From: Rhodobacteraceae bacterium 63075
GTDB lineage: Bacteria; Pseudomonadota; Alphaproteobacteria; Rhodobacterales; Rhodobacteraceae
Direction of reading: 5' to 3'
Length of the DNA stretch: 64,000 nt
Assembly: GCA_003417655.1 (NCBI GenBank)
Contig: QVMW01000009.1
Span: 62,001 to 126,000 of the forward strand
A program made the translations under genes and the position numbers. This document shows positions 34,301 through 44,726 of the stretch, one piece after another; the stretch's first letter is position 1; each line of letters begins with the position of its first letter. Under the pieces are notes generated by a model. It saw nothing but the letters and a program-made list of their open reading frames with translations. It was not told the DNA's origin and did no database searches.

Positions 34301-35412
34301 CAACTGCCCTGGTCCGTGGCCTCTTCGGCGGCATCCATGGCCGCGTCGCCCGCGCTGTTGCTTTCGAGCCCGCGGTAGAGCCGGCTGTCCTTGTAGCTGT
34401 CCGAGACAAACCGCGCCAGGACGCCGAGCGCGGCGGCCACGGGCACGGCGACCAGAAGGCCGACGAAGCCGAAGAGCGTGCCGAAGACCGATAGCGCGAA
34501 GATGAGCCAGACCGGGTGCAGCCCGACGGAGCGGCCCACGAGCTTGGGCGTGAGCACGTTGCCCTCCACGACCTGCCCGATCACGAAGATCCCGGCGACC
34601 AGCGCGATGCTCAGCCATTCGCCCCAGAACTGGAAGAGCGCAAGCCCGATGGCCAGCGCGCCGCCGAGGATCGCCCCGAGATAGGGGATGAAGGTCAGGA
34701 GCCCCGCGACGAAGCCGATCACGAGGCCGAACTGGAGCCCCACGAGCATCAGCGCGATGGCGTAATAGGAGCCGAGAATGAGGCAGACCGTGCCCATCCC
34801 GCGCACGAAACTGGCGAGCGTCGCGTCCACGTCGCCGGCGAGTTGGCGGATGATCGGGGCGTGGTCGCGCGGCAGCATGTCGTCGATCGTGGCGATCATC
34901 CGGTCCCAGTCATAGAGCAGGTAGAAGGCCACGACGGGGACGATGACGAAGAGCATGACGATGTTGATGATCGACATGGCCGAGCTGAACACCGTCTGCA
35001 AAAGCTCCCCGCCATGCTCCTGGACCTTCGCGCCCAGCGAGGCGAGCGAGCGGCGCAGGGCGCTGTCCTCCTCCATGAGCGAGGGGAAGCGCTCGGTCAG
35101 GAAGGTCTGAAGGTCCGAAAAGAGCCGAGGTGCCGTCTCGAAAAGCGCGACCGCCTGCTGGACCAGCGTCGGGATGACGAGCAGCGCGAGCAGCACGAAG
35201 ACCAGGAGCGCAATGAGCGTGATCGTCGTTGTCGCCGCGGCGCGCGAAAGGCCGGCCCTTTCGAGCTTGTCAGCGACAGGATCAAGGAAATAAGCCACCG
35301 CGCCGCCCAATACGAACGGCAGGATCACATCGCCCAGATACCAGAGCGCGAGCGTGAAAACGAGGGTCGCAATGCCCCAGTATTTCATCTGATCGCGGAC
35401 GGGAAGCGCCAT
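34300..35412 (-). CDS. AI-2E / PerM family transporter
   Basis: 370-aa inner-membrane protein with about eight hydrophobic helices and the family signature VIGQVVEGNVLTPKLVGRSVGLHPVWLIFALSVFG near the C-terminus. The N-terminal PFVLGGAVAYFLDPVADKLER block is also typical. It is translationally coupled to hdaA, an arrangement seen in many alphaproteobacteria. Export of a specific compound cannot be predicted. Confidence 0.88.
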   Translation of the reverse strand: MALPVRDQMKYWGIATLVFTLALWYLGDVILPFVLGGAVAYFLDPVADKLERAGLSRAAATTTITLIALLVFVLLALLVIPTLVQQAVALFETAPRLFSDLQTFLTERFPSLMEEDSALRRSLASLGAKVQEHGGELLQTVFSSAMSIINIVMLFVIVPVVAFYLLYDWDRMIATIDDMLPRDHAPIIRQLAGDVDATLASFVRGMGTVCLILGSYYAIALMLVGLQFGLVIGFVAGLLTFIPYLGAILGGALAIGLALFQFWGEWLSIALVAGIFVIGQVVEGNVLTPKLVGRSVGLHPVWLIFALSVFGTLFGFVGLLVAVPVAAALGVLARFVSDSYKDSRLYRGLESNSAGDAAMDAAEEATDQGS

Positions 35413-35496
35413 GAGAGCCTCTTGAAATGCCTGAGATCACTCATGCCCTGACGCGCCGCGCATATCAAGGGAGGTTTTCGGGGAGCCGAATGAAAA

Positions 35497-35522
35497 CAGG
35501 CCCGCGCCGGAGCGCGGGCCTG
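35497..35522 (-). terminator. Intrinsic terminator after the fasciclin gene
   Basis: Perfect 11-bp stem CAGGCCCGCGC / GCGCGGGCCTG with a 4-base loop, followed on the minus strand by TTTTC. It lies 26 bases past the stop of the fasciclin-domain gene. Confidence 0.8.
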
Positions 35523-35547
35523 GCATTCGCCGTGAGTGGGGGGTGGC

Positions 35548-36066
35548 TCAGCAGTCCGGCGAATTGCCCGGCAGAACGACCTTGTCGATCACGTGGATGA
35601 CGCCGTTCGAGGCCTCGATGTCGGCGATCACGACATTGGCCATGTCGCCCGAGCCGTCATCGAGCATGACGCCGTCATTCTTGTTGATGCAGATCGTGCC
35701 GTCTTCCAGCGCCGTATCCGCGCCCATCTTGCCGGAGGGGATGTCGCCCGCCATGACCTTGCCGGGCACGACATGGTAGAGGAGCACGTTCGTCAGATCG
35801 CCCTTGTTCTCTTCCATGAGCAGCGTGTCGACAGTGCCTTCGGGCAGGGCGGCGAAAGCCTCGTCCGTGGGCGCGAAGACGGTGAAGGGACCCTCGCCCG
35901 AGAGCGTCCCGGCCAGATCGGCCGCCGTCACGGCGGCGACGAGGGTTTCGAAACGGTCATCACCGGCGGCGATGTCCACGATGGTCTTGCCGTGCCCGTC
36001 GGCGACAGCGCCCGTGGCCGTGATTGCGGCGGCGAGGGTTGCGGCGAGTGTGAACTTGCGTGTCAT
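35548..36066 (-). CDS. Secreted fasciclin (FAS1) domain protein
   Basis: 172 aa from the Met at 36066 (GGGAG upstream). Signal peptide [22 protein letters not shown], then one FAS1 domain: [52 protein letters not shown], and [12 protein letters not shown] (the H2 box). Probably periplasmic or extracellular, with a role in adhesion. Two cysteines (in GTICIN and at the C-terminal end) might form a disulfide. Confidence 0.92.
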   Translation of the reverse strand: MTRKFTLAATLAAAITATGAVADGHGKTIVDIAAGDDRFETLVAAVTAADLAGTLSGEGPFTVFAPTDEAFAALPEGTVDTLLMEENKGDLTNVLLYHVVPGKVMAGDIPSGKMGADTALEDGTICINKNDGVMLDDGSGDMANVVIADIEASNGVIHVIDKVVLPGNSPDC

Positions 36067-36176
36067 GTCATAATCTCCCGTTGCATGTTGCGGCATCATT
36101 GCCTGCCATGTGAGAAGGGTTACGCGGGGCCAGCGCGGCCCGATGACGCAGATGACAGCCCTGTGATCGGGCGTGA

Positions 36177-37976
36177 TCAGTCGGCGGGTTTCGGGGGCGG
36201 GGTGTAGTTCTCTGGGTCGGAAAGCCAGAGCTTCCATTGGGTGTGGAATTCGTTGGGGCCGCGTGATGGCAGCTCCCAATCGGGCCAATGGGCGGGGCGT
36301 TCTGTTCCCTTGGGGAGTTTCACCGAGCCATCACCAAACATCTCGCCCAGGAACGGGGAAAGCTGTGCTATGGTCTCTGTATCTTCAACAGACCTTACCG
36401 AAGCTCCGCGCAGCAAGGCTTCCGTGAGGTTTGTGGAATTATCCATCGAAGTTCGTCCGAGGTCTGCCCCCTCGAGCCGCGCCCGTCCGAGGTCTGTCCC
36501 CTCGAGCCGCGCCCGTTCGAGGCTTGCCCCCTCGAGCCTTGCCCATTCAAGGTCTGCCGCCTCGAGCCTCGCCTCGATGAGGTCTGCCCCTTCGAGCCTA
36601 GCCTCGCTGAGGTCTGCCCACTCCATCTGCGACCTTGCGATACTTGCGTTCTCCAGATGTGCCATCGAAAGAACTGCCCCTTCCATCCGCGCCATGACGA
36701 GGAATGCCCCCTCGAAGCGCGTACATACGAGGAATGCACTTTCCATTCGTGCTTCTGATAGGTCTGCTCCCATCATGCGCGCTAGAGCGAGGTCTGCCCC
36801 CTCGAGCCTCGCCTCTCCGAGGTCTGCTCCTTCGAGCCTTGCCTCTCGAAGGTCTGCCCCCTCAAGCCGCGTTTTATTCAGCCTTGCGCCGGAGAGAATG
36901 GCGCCGGAGAGATCTGCGCCTTGCAGATTGGCCCCGCGCAGATCAAGCCGGTAGCCGCGATAGGACTCGATATGGCCTTTCCATTCGCGAAGCTCGGCGC
37001 GGTAAGCCGTGAGCGCCTCTGCGCTCAGGGCGTCTTCTGATGGCGTATCGGGCAGGCTTGGACAGGCGGCGTCGAAAACCCATGTGGCCTCCGGCGCGGC
37101 ATCCTTGCCCCAACGCGCCTCGATGGCGCGCTGTTCTTTGGTGCGGCGGCCAAAGATATCGAGCGCCTGTTGGATATCGGCGCGGGGATTGGGGAGAGCT
37201 TGCGCCCACTTACATGCTTTGGCCTCGAGCCAGTAATCACCAAACCTCATTTGCCGCGCGGCAAAATGCGCCTCGCGTTCTTCGTCGGTGGCACCCTCTT
37301 TGAGCGGTTCCCAGTCCGGCTCGGGAAAGTCGATTGCACTTTTCGCAGGCGCATTCTCCCGCACATAGGCGCAGAGGATTTCCATGACGCGGACATGATC
37401 GCGGCCCTTGTCATATGTCGTGCTGTCCTGCGCGATGCGCTCGAGCGACAGCAGCCCGCCGATGCGCACTTCGATGTTGGGGACGGTGCGCTCAACGGTT
37501 TGACCGTCCACGACCTCCTTGACCGTCTTCTCCTCACCCAGTTGCTCCACAGCCTTGGAGATACGGTCGGTCATGTGCCCTTGTTCGGAGGTGCGGGTCT
37601 GCCGCTCTGTCGTCCAGACGCGGATGAGCGCGAGGGGGGCCGAGATGAGGCCGCCGAGGGCCGTGACGAGGCCGATGAACGCGAGGATGTGCCAGCGCAG
37701 GTCCTTGCCATCCTCGGTCGGCTCGAATGTCGCTGCGAGCTGGTAGAGCGCCCAGAGGATATGGGCGAAGAGAAAGAGCCAGATGGGCGCGAGGATGGCG
37801 GCGAAGACATTGAGAAAGCCGAGCGCGCCTGTGTCTGACAGGCGGTCTTTCCCATCGCGGACAGGCAGCGCGAAGAAGATGAGGGCCGACAGCAGCACGA
37901 TGCCGAGCGCGAGGCCTATCGTGATCGCGATGTTGGCAGGGAGGCTGACTCCGAGTGTAATATATTCGCTGGCCAT
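36177..37976 (-). CDS. Membrane-anchored pentapeptide-repeat protein
   Basis: 599 aa. Three hydrophobic segments in the first 130 residues (about 12-37, 50-75, 95-120) anchor the protein. A mixed helical region of about 200 residues follows, then a long run of pentapeptide repeats (about 348-525, A(D/N)LxxA(R/T)L units such as [26 protein letters not shown]), which forms a right-handed quadrilateral beta-helix. The N-terminal membrane part plus repeat architecture recurs in many Rhodobacteraceae; function unknown. The repeats also make the DNA periodic (30-base units), which is a consequence of the coding. Confidence 0.85.
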   Translation of the reverse strand: MASEYITLGVSLPANIAITIGLALGIVLLSALIFFALPVRDGKDRLSDTGALGFLNVFAAILAPIWLFLFAHILWALYQLAATFEPTEDGKDLRWHILAFIGLVTALGGLISAPLALIRVWTTERQTRTSEQGHMTDRISKAVEQLGEEKTVKEVVDGQTVERTVPNIEVRIGGLLSLERIAQDSTTYDKGRDHVRVMEILCAYVRENAPAKSAIDFPEPDWEPLKEGATDEEREAHFAARQMRFGDYWLEAKACKWAQALPNPRADIQQALDIFGRRTKEQRAIEARWGKDAAPEATWVFDAACPSLPDTPSEDALSAEALTAYRAELREWKGHIESYRGYRLDLRGANLQGADLSGAILSGARLNKTRLEGADLREARLEGADLGEARLEGADLALARMMGADLSEARMESAFLVCTRFEGAFLVMARMEGAVLSMAHLENASIARSQMEWADLSEARLEGADLIEARLEAADLEWARLEGASLERARLEGTDLGRARLEGADLGRTSMDNSTNLTEALLRGASVRSVEDTETIAQLSPFLGEMFGDGSVKLPKGTERPAHWPDWELPSRGPNEFHTQWKLWLSDPENYTPPPKPAD

Positions 37977-38099
37977 AAGGACTCTGAAAAGACTTGATCT
38001 GCCCCGAGCCTATCGCCGCGCGGCTTGCGGGGGAAGGGCGCTCTTGTTTGCGCCCGGGCTCTCGCCTAAAGAGGGGCGAACTCAAACTGAAGGTGTCCC

Positions 38100-39452
38100 A
38101 TGCGTCTGAGCCGCTATTTTCTGCCCGTTCTCAAGGAAACGCCCTCGGAGGCGCAGATCGTCAGCCATCGGCTGATGCTGCGCGCGGGCATGATCAAGCA
38201 GTCGGCGGCGGGGATCTACTCGTGGCTCCCCTTGGGCTTCAAGGTGCTGCGCAAGATCGAGAACATCGTCCATGACGAGCAGGTCCGCGCGGGCCACATC
38301 CCGATCCAGATGCCGATCCTGCAATCGGCCGATCTCTGGCGCGAGAGCGGGCGCTACGAGGCCTACGGCGAGGAGATGCTGCGCATGAAGGACCGGCAGG
38401 GCCGCGACATGCTCTACACGCCCACCGCCGAGGAGCTGGTCACCGACATTTTCCGCGCCCATGTCAGCAGCTACAAGGACCTGCCGCTGACGCTCTACCA
38501 GATCCAGTGGAAATTCCGCGACGAGATCCGCCCGCGCTTCGGCGTGATGCGCGGGCGCGAGTTCTACATGAAGGACGGCTACAATTTCGACCTGACGAAA
38601 GAAGATGCGCTGCACGCCTACAACCGCCACCTCGTCAGCTACCTGCGCACCTATGAGCGCATGGGGCTGCAAGCGATCCCGATGCGTGCCGACAGCGGGC
38701 CGATCGGGGGCGACGACACCCATGAGTTTCTCGTGCTGGCGGAGACGGGCGAGAGCGAGGTCTTCTATGACAGCGAGATCACCGAGCTGAAATTCGGCAA
38801 TCGCGAGATCGACTATGACGACAAGGCCGCCTGCCGGGCGGTGCTGGAGGAATTCACCTCGCGCTATGCGCGCACGGACGAGACCCATGACGAGGCGAAA
38901 TTCGCCGAGGTCCCCGAGGCGCGCCGCCGCAGCGCACGGGGCATCGAAGTGGGCCAGATCTTCTATTTCGGCACCAAGTATTCCGACGCCATGGGCGCGA
39001 CGGTGCAGGGCCCCGATGGCAAGCCCGTGCCCGTGCACATGGGCAGCCACGGCATCGGCGTCTCGCGCCTGCTCGGCGCGATCATCGAGGCCAGCCACGA
39101 CGAGAACGGCATCATCTGGCCCGAGGGTGTCACGCCTTTCCATTGCGGGATCATCAACCTCAAGCAGGGTGACGAAGAGGCCGACGCGGCCTGCGCCGCG
39201 CTCGAGGCCTCGCTGGAGGCGCTGGGCCTCGAGCCGCTCTATGACGACCGCAAGGAGCGCGCGGGCGGCAAGTTCGCCACGATGGACCTGATCGGCCTGC
39301 CCTGGCGGATCACCGTCGGGCCGCGAGGCCTCAAGAACGGTGTCGTCGAGCTGACCAGCCGCCGCACGGGCGAAAGCGAAGAATTGCCGCCCGAGGAGGC
39401 CGTGCAGAAGCTGGTCGATATCTACCAGCCTCACAAGGTAAAAGGGCTCTGA
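38100..39452 (+). CDS. proS: Prolyl-tRNA synthetase, short alphaproteobacterial form
   Basis: 450-aa class II synthetase that charges tRNA-Pro. Motif 2 is [25 protein letters not shown], and motif 3 [13 protein letters not shown]. The usual bacterial length is about 570 aa with an editing (INS) domain; that domain is missing, as is typical of alphaproteobacteria. Housekeeping gene, followed by a DUF2937 gene. Confidence 0.95.
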   Translation: MRLSRYFLPVLKETPSEAQIVSHRLMLRAGMIKQSAAGIYSWLPLGFKVLRKIENIVHDEQVRAGHIPIQMPILQSADLWRESGRYEAYGEEMLRMKDRQGRDMLYTPTAEELVTDIFRAHVSSYKDLPLTLYQIQWKFRDEIRPRFGVMRGREFYMKDGYNFDLTKEDALHAYNRHLVSYLRTYERMGLQAIPMRADSGPIGGDDTHEFLVLAETGESEVFYDSEITELKFGNREIDYDDKAACRAVLEEFTSRYARTDETHDEAKFAEVPEARRRSARGIEVGQIFYFGTKYSDAMGATVQGPDGKPVPVHMGSHGIGVSRLLGAIIEASHDENGIIWPEGVTPFHCGIINLKQGDEEADAACAALEASLEALGLEPLYDDRKERAGGKFATMDLIGLPWRITVGPRGLKNGVVELTSRRTGESEELPPEEAVQKLVDIYQPHKVKGL

Positions 39453-39489
39453 ACAAAGCCGCGCGGGCGGCCATGTGAAAGGGCAGGCG

Positions 39490-39987
39490 ATGATTGTCAG
39501 GGCGATCACATTGGCCGGAGGGCTGGCAGGGGCGGCGGGGCTGTCGCAGTTTCCCGAGTTCTCCCAGCAGTATACCCAGCGGCTTGGTGGCGCGGTGGAC
39601 GAGCTGGGCCGCTTCGTGGCCGAGTTCGACACCGATGCCGCCACGCTGGGCCTGAGCCGCGAGGACGCCCTCGGGGAGCTTGCCAGCGGCGGCGAGATGG
39701 GCCGGGCACGGGCTGAAACCGTTTCCAGCACGATCGACCGCCACGACCGGCTGAGCGCGGACCTCGCCGCGCTGCAAGAGGCAGGGCCCTTCACGCGCGC
39801 CTACGAGTTGCGCCGCTTCACCGACACCGAGATCGCAGCGCGCGCCTGGCAGGCCTACAAGCCGGCCCTTCCGATGACATTCGAAGGCGCGGTCTTCGCG
39901 GGCGTCGGCCTGCTCGGCGGGATGGGGCTGATGGGCGGGCTGCTGACGGGTCTCGGCGGGCTGCTGCGGCGCGGGAGGCGGGCGTAA
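39490..39987 (+). CDS. DUF2937 family membrane protein
   Basis: 165 aa from the Met at 39490 (AAAGGGCAGG upstream; a GTG at 39475 is possible). N-terminal helix IVRAITLAGGLAGAAGLSQFPEFSQQYTQRLGGAVDELGRFV, a central coiled segment, and a C-terminal helix with Gly-rich GGMGLMGGLLTGLGGLL. Matches the DUF2937 pattern of inner-membrane proteins often next to proS in Rhodobacteraceae. Function unknown. Confidence 0.75.
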   Translation: MIVRAITLAGGLAGAAGLSQFPEFSQQYTQRLGGAVDELGRFVAEFDTDAATLGLSREDALGELASGGEMGRARAETVSSTIDRHDRLSADLAALQEAGPFTRAYELRRFTDTEIAARAWQAYKPALPMTFEGAVFAGVGLLGGMGLMGGLLTGLGGLLRRGRRA

Positions 39988-40580
39988 TCTGCCAGCCGCG
40001 ATCCGTGGGTCGTCGCGGAGGTGGCATGTGGCGGGATTGCGCAGGGGGCAGGCTTCGCAGACCTTGAGCGGTTTCCCGATAACAGACCTTCAAGCTGGGT
40101 GCGGCGAATGACGGGTGAGATGCCACTTTTACCGATGCCACGCTCGGCTCGGAAGGCCGCTATGCGCAGGGAGTGCGGTTTGCAAATTCCGGTAACTTTC
40201 AAGATCGGGGCCGGAATAGCACCGAAGGTGCCCGGCCCATCGCCAGACCGCCCCCCGGGCTGGCGATTTGGTGAGGCTGGGTGCTTCGATCAGGTCTATT
40301 TCGGATTTGGCTGGCATAAAGTGCGTCTGAACAATCGTATGGTCGCCATCCCGCGGTCTGGCGAGGGGCCGTCCAGCGTCCGCTCCGGGGCTGTAAGCCG
40401 TCAATGAGCAGGGTAATAAGGACAGCAGCTCCGTCCCGCGTTGCAGTCAGTCGTGGCCAAAGCCTCGAATGTCTGCTTTCATCGGCCTGAGCCTCTCAGG
40501 ATGTGACCCCTCCGAGCTGTAATCGGCCTTGCGCTGTCAGCTCATTGACCATTGTCGCATAGCACGCTCCGCCGACCCTT
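39988..40580. other. Non-coding region containing repeat copy A
   Basis: 593 bases between the DUF2937 gene and the convergent glycosyltransferase gene. Apart from repeat copy A (40207-40370), I see no gene or RNA. The sequence around 40496-40560 is unremarkable. Confidence 0.6.
40207..40370. repeat. 164-bp structured repeat, copy A
   Basis: Starts with a hairpin (GCACC-GAA-GGTGC flanked by GGGGCCG and CGGCCC), followed by a CGCCAGACCGC segment whose inverted complement GCGGTCTGGCG closes the unit, ending GAGGGGCC. The centre also has ATTTCGGAT and GGCATAAAG, shared with copy C. Copy C at 44878-45041 has exactly the same length, nearly identical ends and a diverged middle. No transposase is encoded, so it is MITE-like, or a structured RNA element. 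Confidence 0.8.
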
Positions 40581-41741
40581 TCACCGCGACCTCGCCTCGC
40601 CCAGGCGTGCCTCGAAGATCTCGCGGACCGATCTGCCCCAGCTCTCCCAGTTGAGCCTCTGCTCGAACTCCGCGCGCGCGTTCCTGCGCATCTCGGCATA
40701 CCCTTCCGGCGCGGCAATGTGGCCCATGACCAGCGCGGCGAAATCCTCCGCGCGCGCCCCGGCGTCCAGCGCGTGGCCCGTCACCCCGCCGCGCACCGGC
40801 ACACCCCCGACGCGCAGGCAGAGCGCGGGCAGGCCATAGGCCGCCGCCTCGCAGAAGGCAAAGCCCCAGCTTTCGAAGCTGGGCTGGACGAGGAAATGGC
40901 TCTCGCGGAACGCCGTTTCGAAGCGTGCGCGCTCCTCGGGAACGGATTTGTCGAGCGACGGGTGCACCGTCACGTGCGCGTTGCGGTGAAATTCCGGCGG
41001 CTCCGTCCCGATCACCGTGAGCCGCGCATCGACGCCCCGCGCGCGCAGAAGCTCCATCACCTCGAAGGCCATCGGCCCGCCCTTGGCGAACCAGTCCCGC
41101 CCCACCACGAGCAGGCGCACCGGCGCACCCGCCGCGATCGGCAGCGGCCGCGCCTCGGCCTCGGGCGTGTCGATATTCGCGCCCCAGGGCACCACGAGGC
41201 TCTGCTCCGCGCTCAGCCCGTAAAGCGCATCGGCCTCGCGCTTGAGCCAGTCCGAGGGCCAGAGCGCCATGTCGAGTCCGCGATAGATCTTGCGTTCCGC
41301 CCGCAAGGTGAGCGGGTCGAGCAGGCGGCGCGACAGGACCGATGAGCCGAAGCTCTGCCCGATCTCGGAGCGTTTGTAGACGGTGAATGTCGCATCGGCG
41401 GTGAAGGCCTTGAGCATGGGGTAGGGCAGGCGCAGCCCGGCCAGCGACTGGACCGAATAGGCCCCGAAGACCACGTCATAGCGCTTTTTCTCCAGCGCCT
41501 GCGCGGTCTGCCGCGCGATGATCCGCGCCAAGGCCAAGTGCAGCCGCCAGCGCAGGCGCAGGTTCACGCCATCGGGCAGCGCATGGATCGCCCGGCGCAA
41601 CGGCTCCGCCGCGCCCCAGCCCTGGCCGATGATGTCCACCTCGCCGACATGGCTGCGCAGCGCGTTGAAAATACGCGCGTTTCCGCCTGAATAGGGCTGA
41701 ACATGCTCGGGGCTGATATCGCAAAGATACGCGATTCTCAT
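40581..41741 (-). CDS. Glycosyltransferase, GT4-like
   Basis: 386 aa from the Met at 41741 with a GAGGACAGC ribosome site (the open frame extends to 41885). N-terminal Rossmann start MRIAYLCDISPEHVQPYSGGNARIF, C-terminal nucleotide-sugar domain with VRLLVVGRDWFAKGGPMAFEVM, VTVHPSLDK, and ESHFLVQPSFESWGFAFCEAAAYGLPALCLRVGGVP. The E-x7-E motif is partially kept (ESWGFAFCEA). Cytoplasmic; would add a sugar during surface-polysaccharide synthesis. Divergent from the polymerase-like gene. Confidence 0.86.
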   Translation of the reverse strand: MRIAYLCDISPEHVQPYSGGNARIFNALRSHVGEVDIIGQGWGAAEPLRRAIHALPDGVNLRLRWRLHLALARIIARQTAQALEKKRYDVVFGAYSVQSLAGLRLPYPMLKAFTADATFTVYKRSEIGQSFGSSVLSRRLLDPLTLRAERKIYRGLDMALWPSDWLKREADALYGLSAEQSLVVPWGANIDTPEAEARPLPIAAGAPVRLLVVGRDWFAKGGPMAFEVMELLRARGVDARLTVIGTEPPEFHRNAHVTVHPSLDKSVPEERARFETAFRESHFLVQPSFESWGFAFCEAAAYGLPALCLRVGGVPVRGGVTGHALDAGARAEDFAALVMGHIAAPEGYAEMRRNARAEFEQRLNWESWGRSVREIFEARLGEARSR

Positions 41742-41954
41742 GTGCTGTCCTCGGGCCGTGGCACCTGCCAATTGTGTCCTTTGTGCCCCGCGCGGGCCGC
41801 TTGCCTTCCACCTATCCGCATCAATAGGCACGATTGCGAAGGATTGTCGGCCAATTTGGGGCAATAGGGAAGAAACAAGCGACAAGCCCCTGCGCCGATG
41901 CTAAACCCGTGCAGGCTGGACCGGGGCGCAGCCGCAGAACGACCGAACGCATAG

Positions 41955-43340
41955 ATGCCGAACGCCATAGCCTTTCTCGTGCTTGCAAGCTGGCCGCTTG
42001 CCTCGCTGGTGCTTTTTCGCAAGCTGCCGGTTGGCCGCGCCGTGCTCTGGTCGCTCATGGTGGCCTACCTGTTTTTGCCGCCGCCGCCCGCTGTCTTTGA
42101 CTTTCCGGCCATGCCGCCGCTCGACAAGGACTCGATCCCGGCGCTGGCGGCCTTCGCCTTTTGCTTCTTCATGTATGGCGAGAAGATCACCTGGCTGCCG
42201 CGCTCGCATATCGCCAAGGGTCTGATGGTGCTCTTCGTGATCACGCCGCTCTTCACCGTGCTCACCAACAGCGAGCCGGTCTTTTTCGGACAGGTCGGCC
42301 TGCCGGGGCTGAGGCTGATCGAAGGCATCGCCCTGATGGTCCAGCAATGCATGATCCTCATGCCCTTCATCATGGCCTATTCCTTCCTGCGCTCCGAACG
42401 GGACCTGCGCGATATCCTCTTCGCCTTCGTCGCGCTCGGCCTGGTCTATTCGCTCTTGATGCTCGTCGAGATCCGCCTCAGCCCGCAGCTCAACCTCTGG
42501 ATATACGGCTACTACCAGCACCTCTTTGACCAGCTTGTCCGCTTCGGCGGCTTCCGGCCCATCGTGTTCCTCTATCACGGGCTCTGGGTCGCGCTCTTCG
42601 CGATGATGATGCTCGGGGCCGCCGCCGCGCTCTTCCGGCACTCGCGGGGCACGGGAAAGCTCGTCTATGGCGCCATCACGGGCTATTTCGCCGTCATTCT
42701 CGTGCTGTGCAAATCGGTCGCATCGCTTGTCTACGCCGCCGTGCTCTTGCCGATGATCCTCTTCGCGGGCCGGCTGTGGCAGTTCCGCCTCGCCGCGCTT
42801 CTGGCCTTTCTCGCCGTGGTCTACCCGATCATGAAGGGGCTCGACTGGGTGCCCGAGCAATACATGCTCGAGCAGGCCGAGGCGCTCGACCCGGACCGCG
42901 CCGGCTCGCTTCAGTTCCGCTTCGACAATGAACGCGTCCTGCTCGACCGCGCACTGCTCAAGCCCGTCTTCGGCTGGGGAAGCTGGGGGCGCAACCATAT
43001 CCTCGATCCGGTGACAGGCGAGCTGCTCACCGTCACCGACGGGCGCTGGATCATCACCATCGGCGTCTTCGGCTGGGTCGGCTACCTGGCCGAGTTCCTG
43101 CTCTTCTCCTGGCCGCTCTTCGTGCTGCTTGGGCGAAGTTTCGTGCTCACCCGCGAGGATCACACCGCCCCCTGGCTCGGCGCGCTGGCGCTCATCCTCG
43201 GGTTCAACCTCTTCGATCTTCTGCCCAACGCGACGATCACGCCGCTCACCTGGCTTCTGAGCGGGGCACTGCTGGGTTACGTGGAGCACCACATGCCCCG
43301 GCGCAGACGGGTCAAAGACCCGATCAAGACGGTGATGTGA
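41955..43340 (+). CDS. Multi-spanning membrane protein, O-antigen ligase/polymerase-like
   Basis: 461 aa with about ten to twelve hydrophobic helices and a periplasmic-type loop near residues 290-370 (MLEQAEALDPDRAGSLQFRFDNERVLLDRALLKPVFGWGSWGRNHI). The ERVLLDRALLKPVFGWG segment resembles the conserved loop of Wzy/WaaL-type proteins. It is flanked by glycosyltransferases, which supports a polymerase or ligase role for the exopolysaccharide. Sequence similarity within this group is low, so the assignment rests on topology and context. Confidence 0.72.
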   Translation: MPNAIAFLVLASWPLASLVLFRKLPVGRAVLWSLMVAYLFLPPPPAVFDFPAMPPLDKDSIPALAAFAFCFFMYGEKITWLPRSHIAKGLMVLFVITPLFTVLTNSEPVFFGQVGLPGLRLIEGIALMVQQCMILMPFIMAYSFLRSERDLRDILFAFVALGLVYSLLMLVEIRLSPQLNLWIYGYYQHLFDQLVRFGGFRPIVFLYHGLWVALFAMMMLGAAAALFRHSRGTGKLVYGAITGYFAVILVLCKSVASLVYAAVLLPMILFAGRLWQFRLAALLAFLAVVYPIMKGLDWVPEQYMLEQAEALDPDRAGSLQFRFDNERVLLDRALLKPVFGWGSWGRNHILDPVTGELLTVTDGRWIITIGVFGWVGYLAEFLLFSWPLFVLLGRSFVLTREDHTAPWLGALALILGFNLFDLLPNATITPLTWLLSGALLGYVEHHMPRRRRVKDPIKTVM

Positions 43341-43350
43341 GGGGCGAGAG

Positions 43351-44640
43351 ATGAAAAGACTGCGCGTTCTGATCGTTGCTGACGAATGCAACCCCGACTG
43401 GCCCTCGCTGCCCATCGTCGGCTACAAATATGCCCGCGAGATCGCGCGGCATTGCGACGTGACCATCGCCACCCACACGCGCAACCGCGAGAACATCGAG
43501 GCCGCGGCGGACGGGCTCGATGTTGCCTATCTCGACAACGAATACATCGCCGCGCCCATGTTCCGCCTCGCGCGCTGGCTGAGGGGGGGCGAGGACGTCG
43601 CCTGGTCGACCTCGATGATGATGAACTACCTGCCCTATCTCGCCTTCGAGCGCGAAGTCTGGAAACACTTCCGCCCGGCGCTGGCGGCAGGGGCTTTCGA
43701 CATCGTCCACCGGATCACGCCCATGTCGCCCACCCTGCCGAGCTATCTCGCGGGCAAGGTGCGCCAGCCCTTCGTGATCGGCCCGCTCAACGGCAATCTC
43801 GATTGGCCGAAGGACTTCCTCGCCGAGCAGGCGCGCGAGAAGGAGAAGATGCGCCGCCTGCGCGGGCTCTACAAATACCTGCCCTATGCGCGCTCCACCT
43901 ATGACAGGGCCGCCGCCGTGCTCACCGCCTTCGACCACACCCGCGAAGACCTCACCCGCGTCGAGGAGGCCCGCATCGTCCGCGTTCCCGAGATCGGCTT
44001 CGACCCGGAGATCTTCCACGCGAAGGCCACGAAACCGGCCGGCCAGCGCGGGACCGATGGCAAGCTGCACTTCCTCTATGCCGGCCGCCTCGTCCCCTAC
44101 AAGCTCCCCGAACTGCCCATCCGCGCCTTCGCCGCCTCCGAAAAGCTGCAAGGGCACCGCCTGCACATCCTCGGCAGCGGCCCCGAGGAACCGCGGATGC
44201 GCGCGCTCATCGCCGAACACGGGCTGGAGGGCTGCGTGAGCATGGAAGGGCGCAAATCACAAGCCGAGGTGGCCGAGATGATGCGCCGCTGCGACGGCTT
44301 CATCTTCCCCTCGATCCGCGAGCTGGGCGCAGGCGTGGTGATCGAGGCGATGGCCTGCGGCATGCACTGCCTCGTGGCGGATTACGGCGCGCCCGGCGCG
44401 CTGGCCGCGAAGGGCAGGGGCGACGCCGTGCCCATCGCGCCGCTGGAGGACATGGTCGCCAGTTTCACCGCGCGGCTCGAGGCCTGCGTGGACGCCCCCG
44501 CGCATATGGCAAGCTGCGCCGCCCGCGCGAAAGCTTACGCCGAAGACGGCTACACCTGGGCGCAAAAAGGCAAGCACGCCGCAGCCCTCTACCGCGCGGT
44601 GCTCGCGGGGGAAGACCTGCGGGGGTTTGATTTTGGGTGA
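43351..44640 (+). CDS. Glycosyltransferase, GT4 family
   Basis: 429 aa. N-terminal domain MKRLRVLIVADECNPDWPSLPIVGYKYAREIARHCDVTIATHTRNRENI; C-terminal domain with KLHFLYAGRLVPYKLPELPIRAF, LHILGSGPEEPRMRALIAEHGLEGCVSMEG, and FPSIRELGAGVVIEAMACGMHCLVADYGAPGAL (E-x7-E type motif). Cytoplasmic. Follows the polymerase-like gene by 10 bases, so the two are co-transcribed. Confidence 0.88.
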   Translation: MKRLRVLIVADECNPDWPSLPIVGYKYAREIARHCDVTIATHTRNRENIEAAADGLDVAYLDNEYIAAPMFRLARWLRGGEDVAWSTSMMMNYLPYLAFEREVWKHFRPALAAGAFDIVHRITPMSPTLPSYLAGKVRQPFVIGPLNGNLDWPKDFLAEQAREKEKMRRLRGLYKYLPYARSTYDRAAAVLTAFDHTREDLTRVEEARIVRVPEIGFDPEIFHAKATKPAGQRGTDGKLHFLYAGRLVPYKLPELPIRAFAASEKLQGHRLHILGSGPEEPRMRALIAEHGLEGCVSMEGRKSQAEVAEMMRRCDGFIFPSIRELGAGVVIEAMACGMHCLVADYGAPGALAAKGRGDAVPIAPLEDMVASFTARLEACVDAPAHMASCAARAKAYAEDGYTWAQKGKHAAALYRAVLAGEDLRGFDFG

Positions 44641-44691
44641 GCGAGGGGCTTTCCGACAGGTGGATTGGCTTGTCCGACTGACCTGAAGCCC

Positions 44692-44726
44692 GGGGCCGGA
44701 ACAGCACCGAAGGTGCCCGGCCCCTC
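44692..44726. repeat. Partial repeat copy B (hairpin only)
   Basis: Matches the first 35 bases of copies A and C (GGGGCCGGAACAGCACCGAA onward through CCCGGCCCCTC), including the GCACC-GAA-GGTGC stem, then diverges. Its flanks carry a different dyad (GTCCGACTGAC upstream, GTCAGACAGAC downstream), so it may be a variant unit with other arms rather than a simple truncation. Confidence 0.65.

Noticed and set aside
36450-36880. Regular 30-base DNA repeats suspected to be a CRISPR array
   Set aside because: They keep frame, differ in many third positions, lack unique spacers and translate to pentapeptide repeats.
41901-43415. A 504-codon minus-strand frame over the polymerase-like gene
   Set aside because: Highly charged translation typical of the antisense of a hydrophobic membrane protein; the plus-strand frame has a plausible membrane topology.
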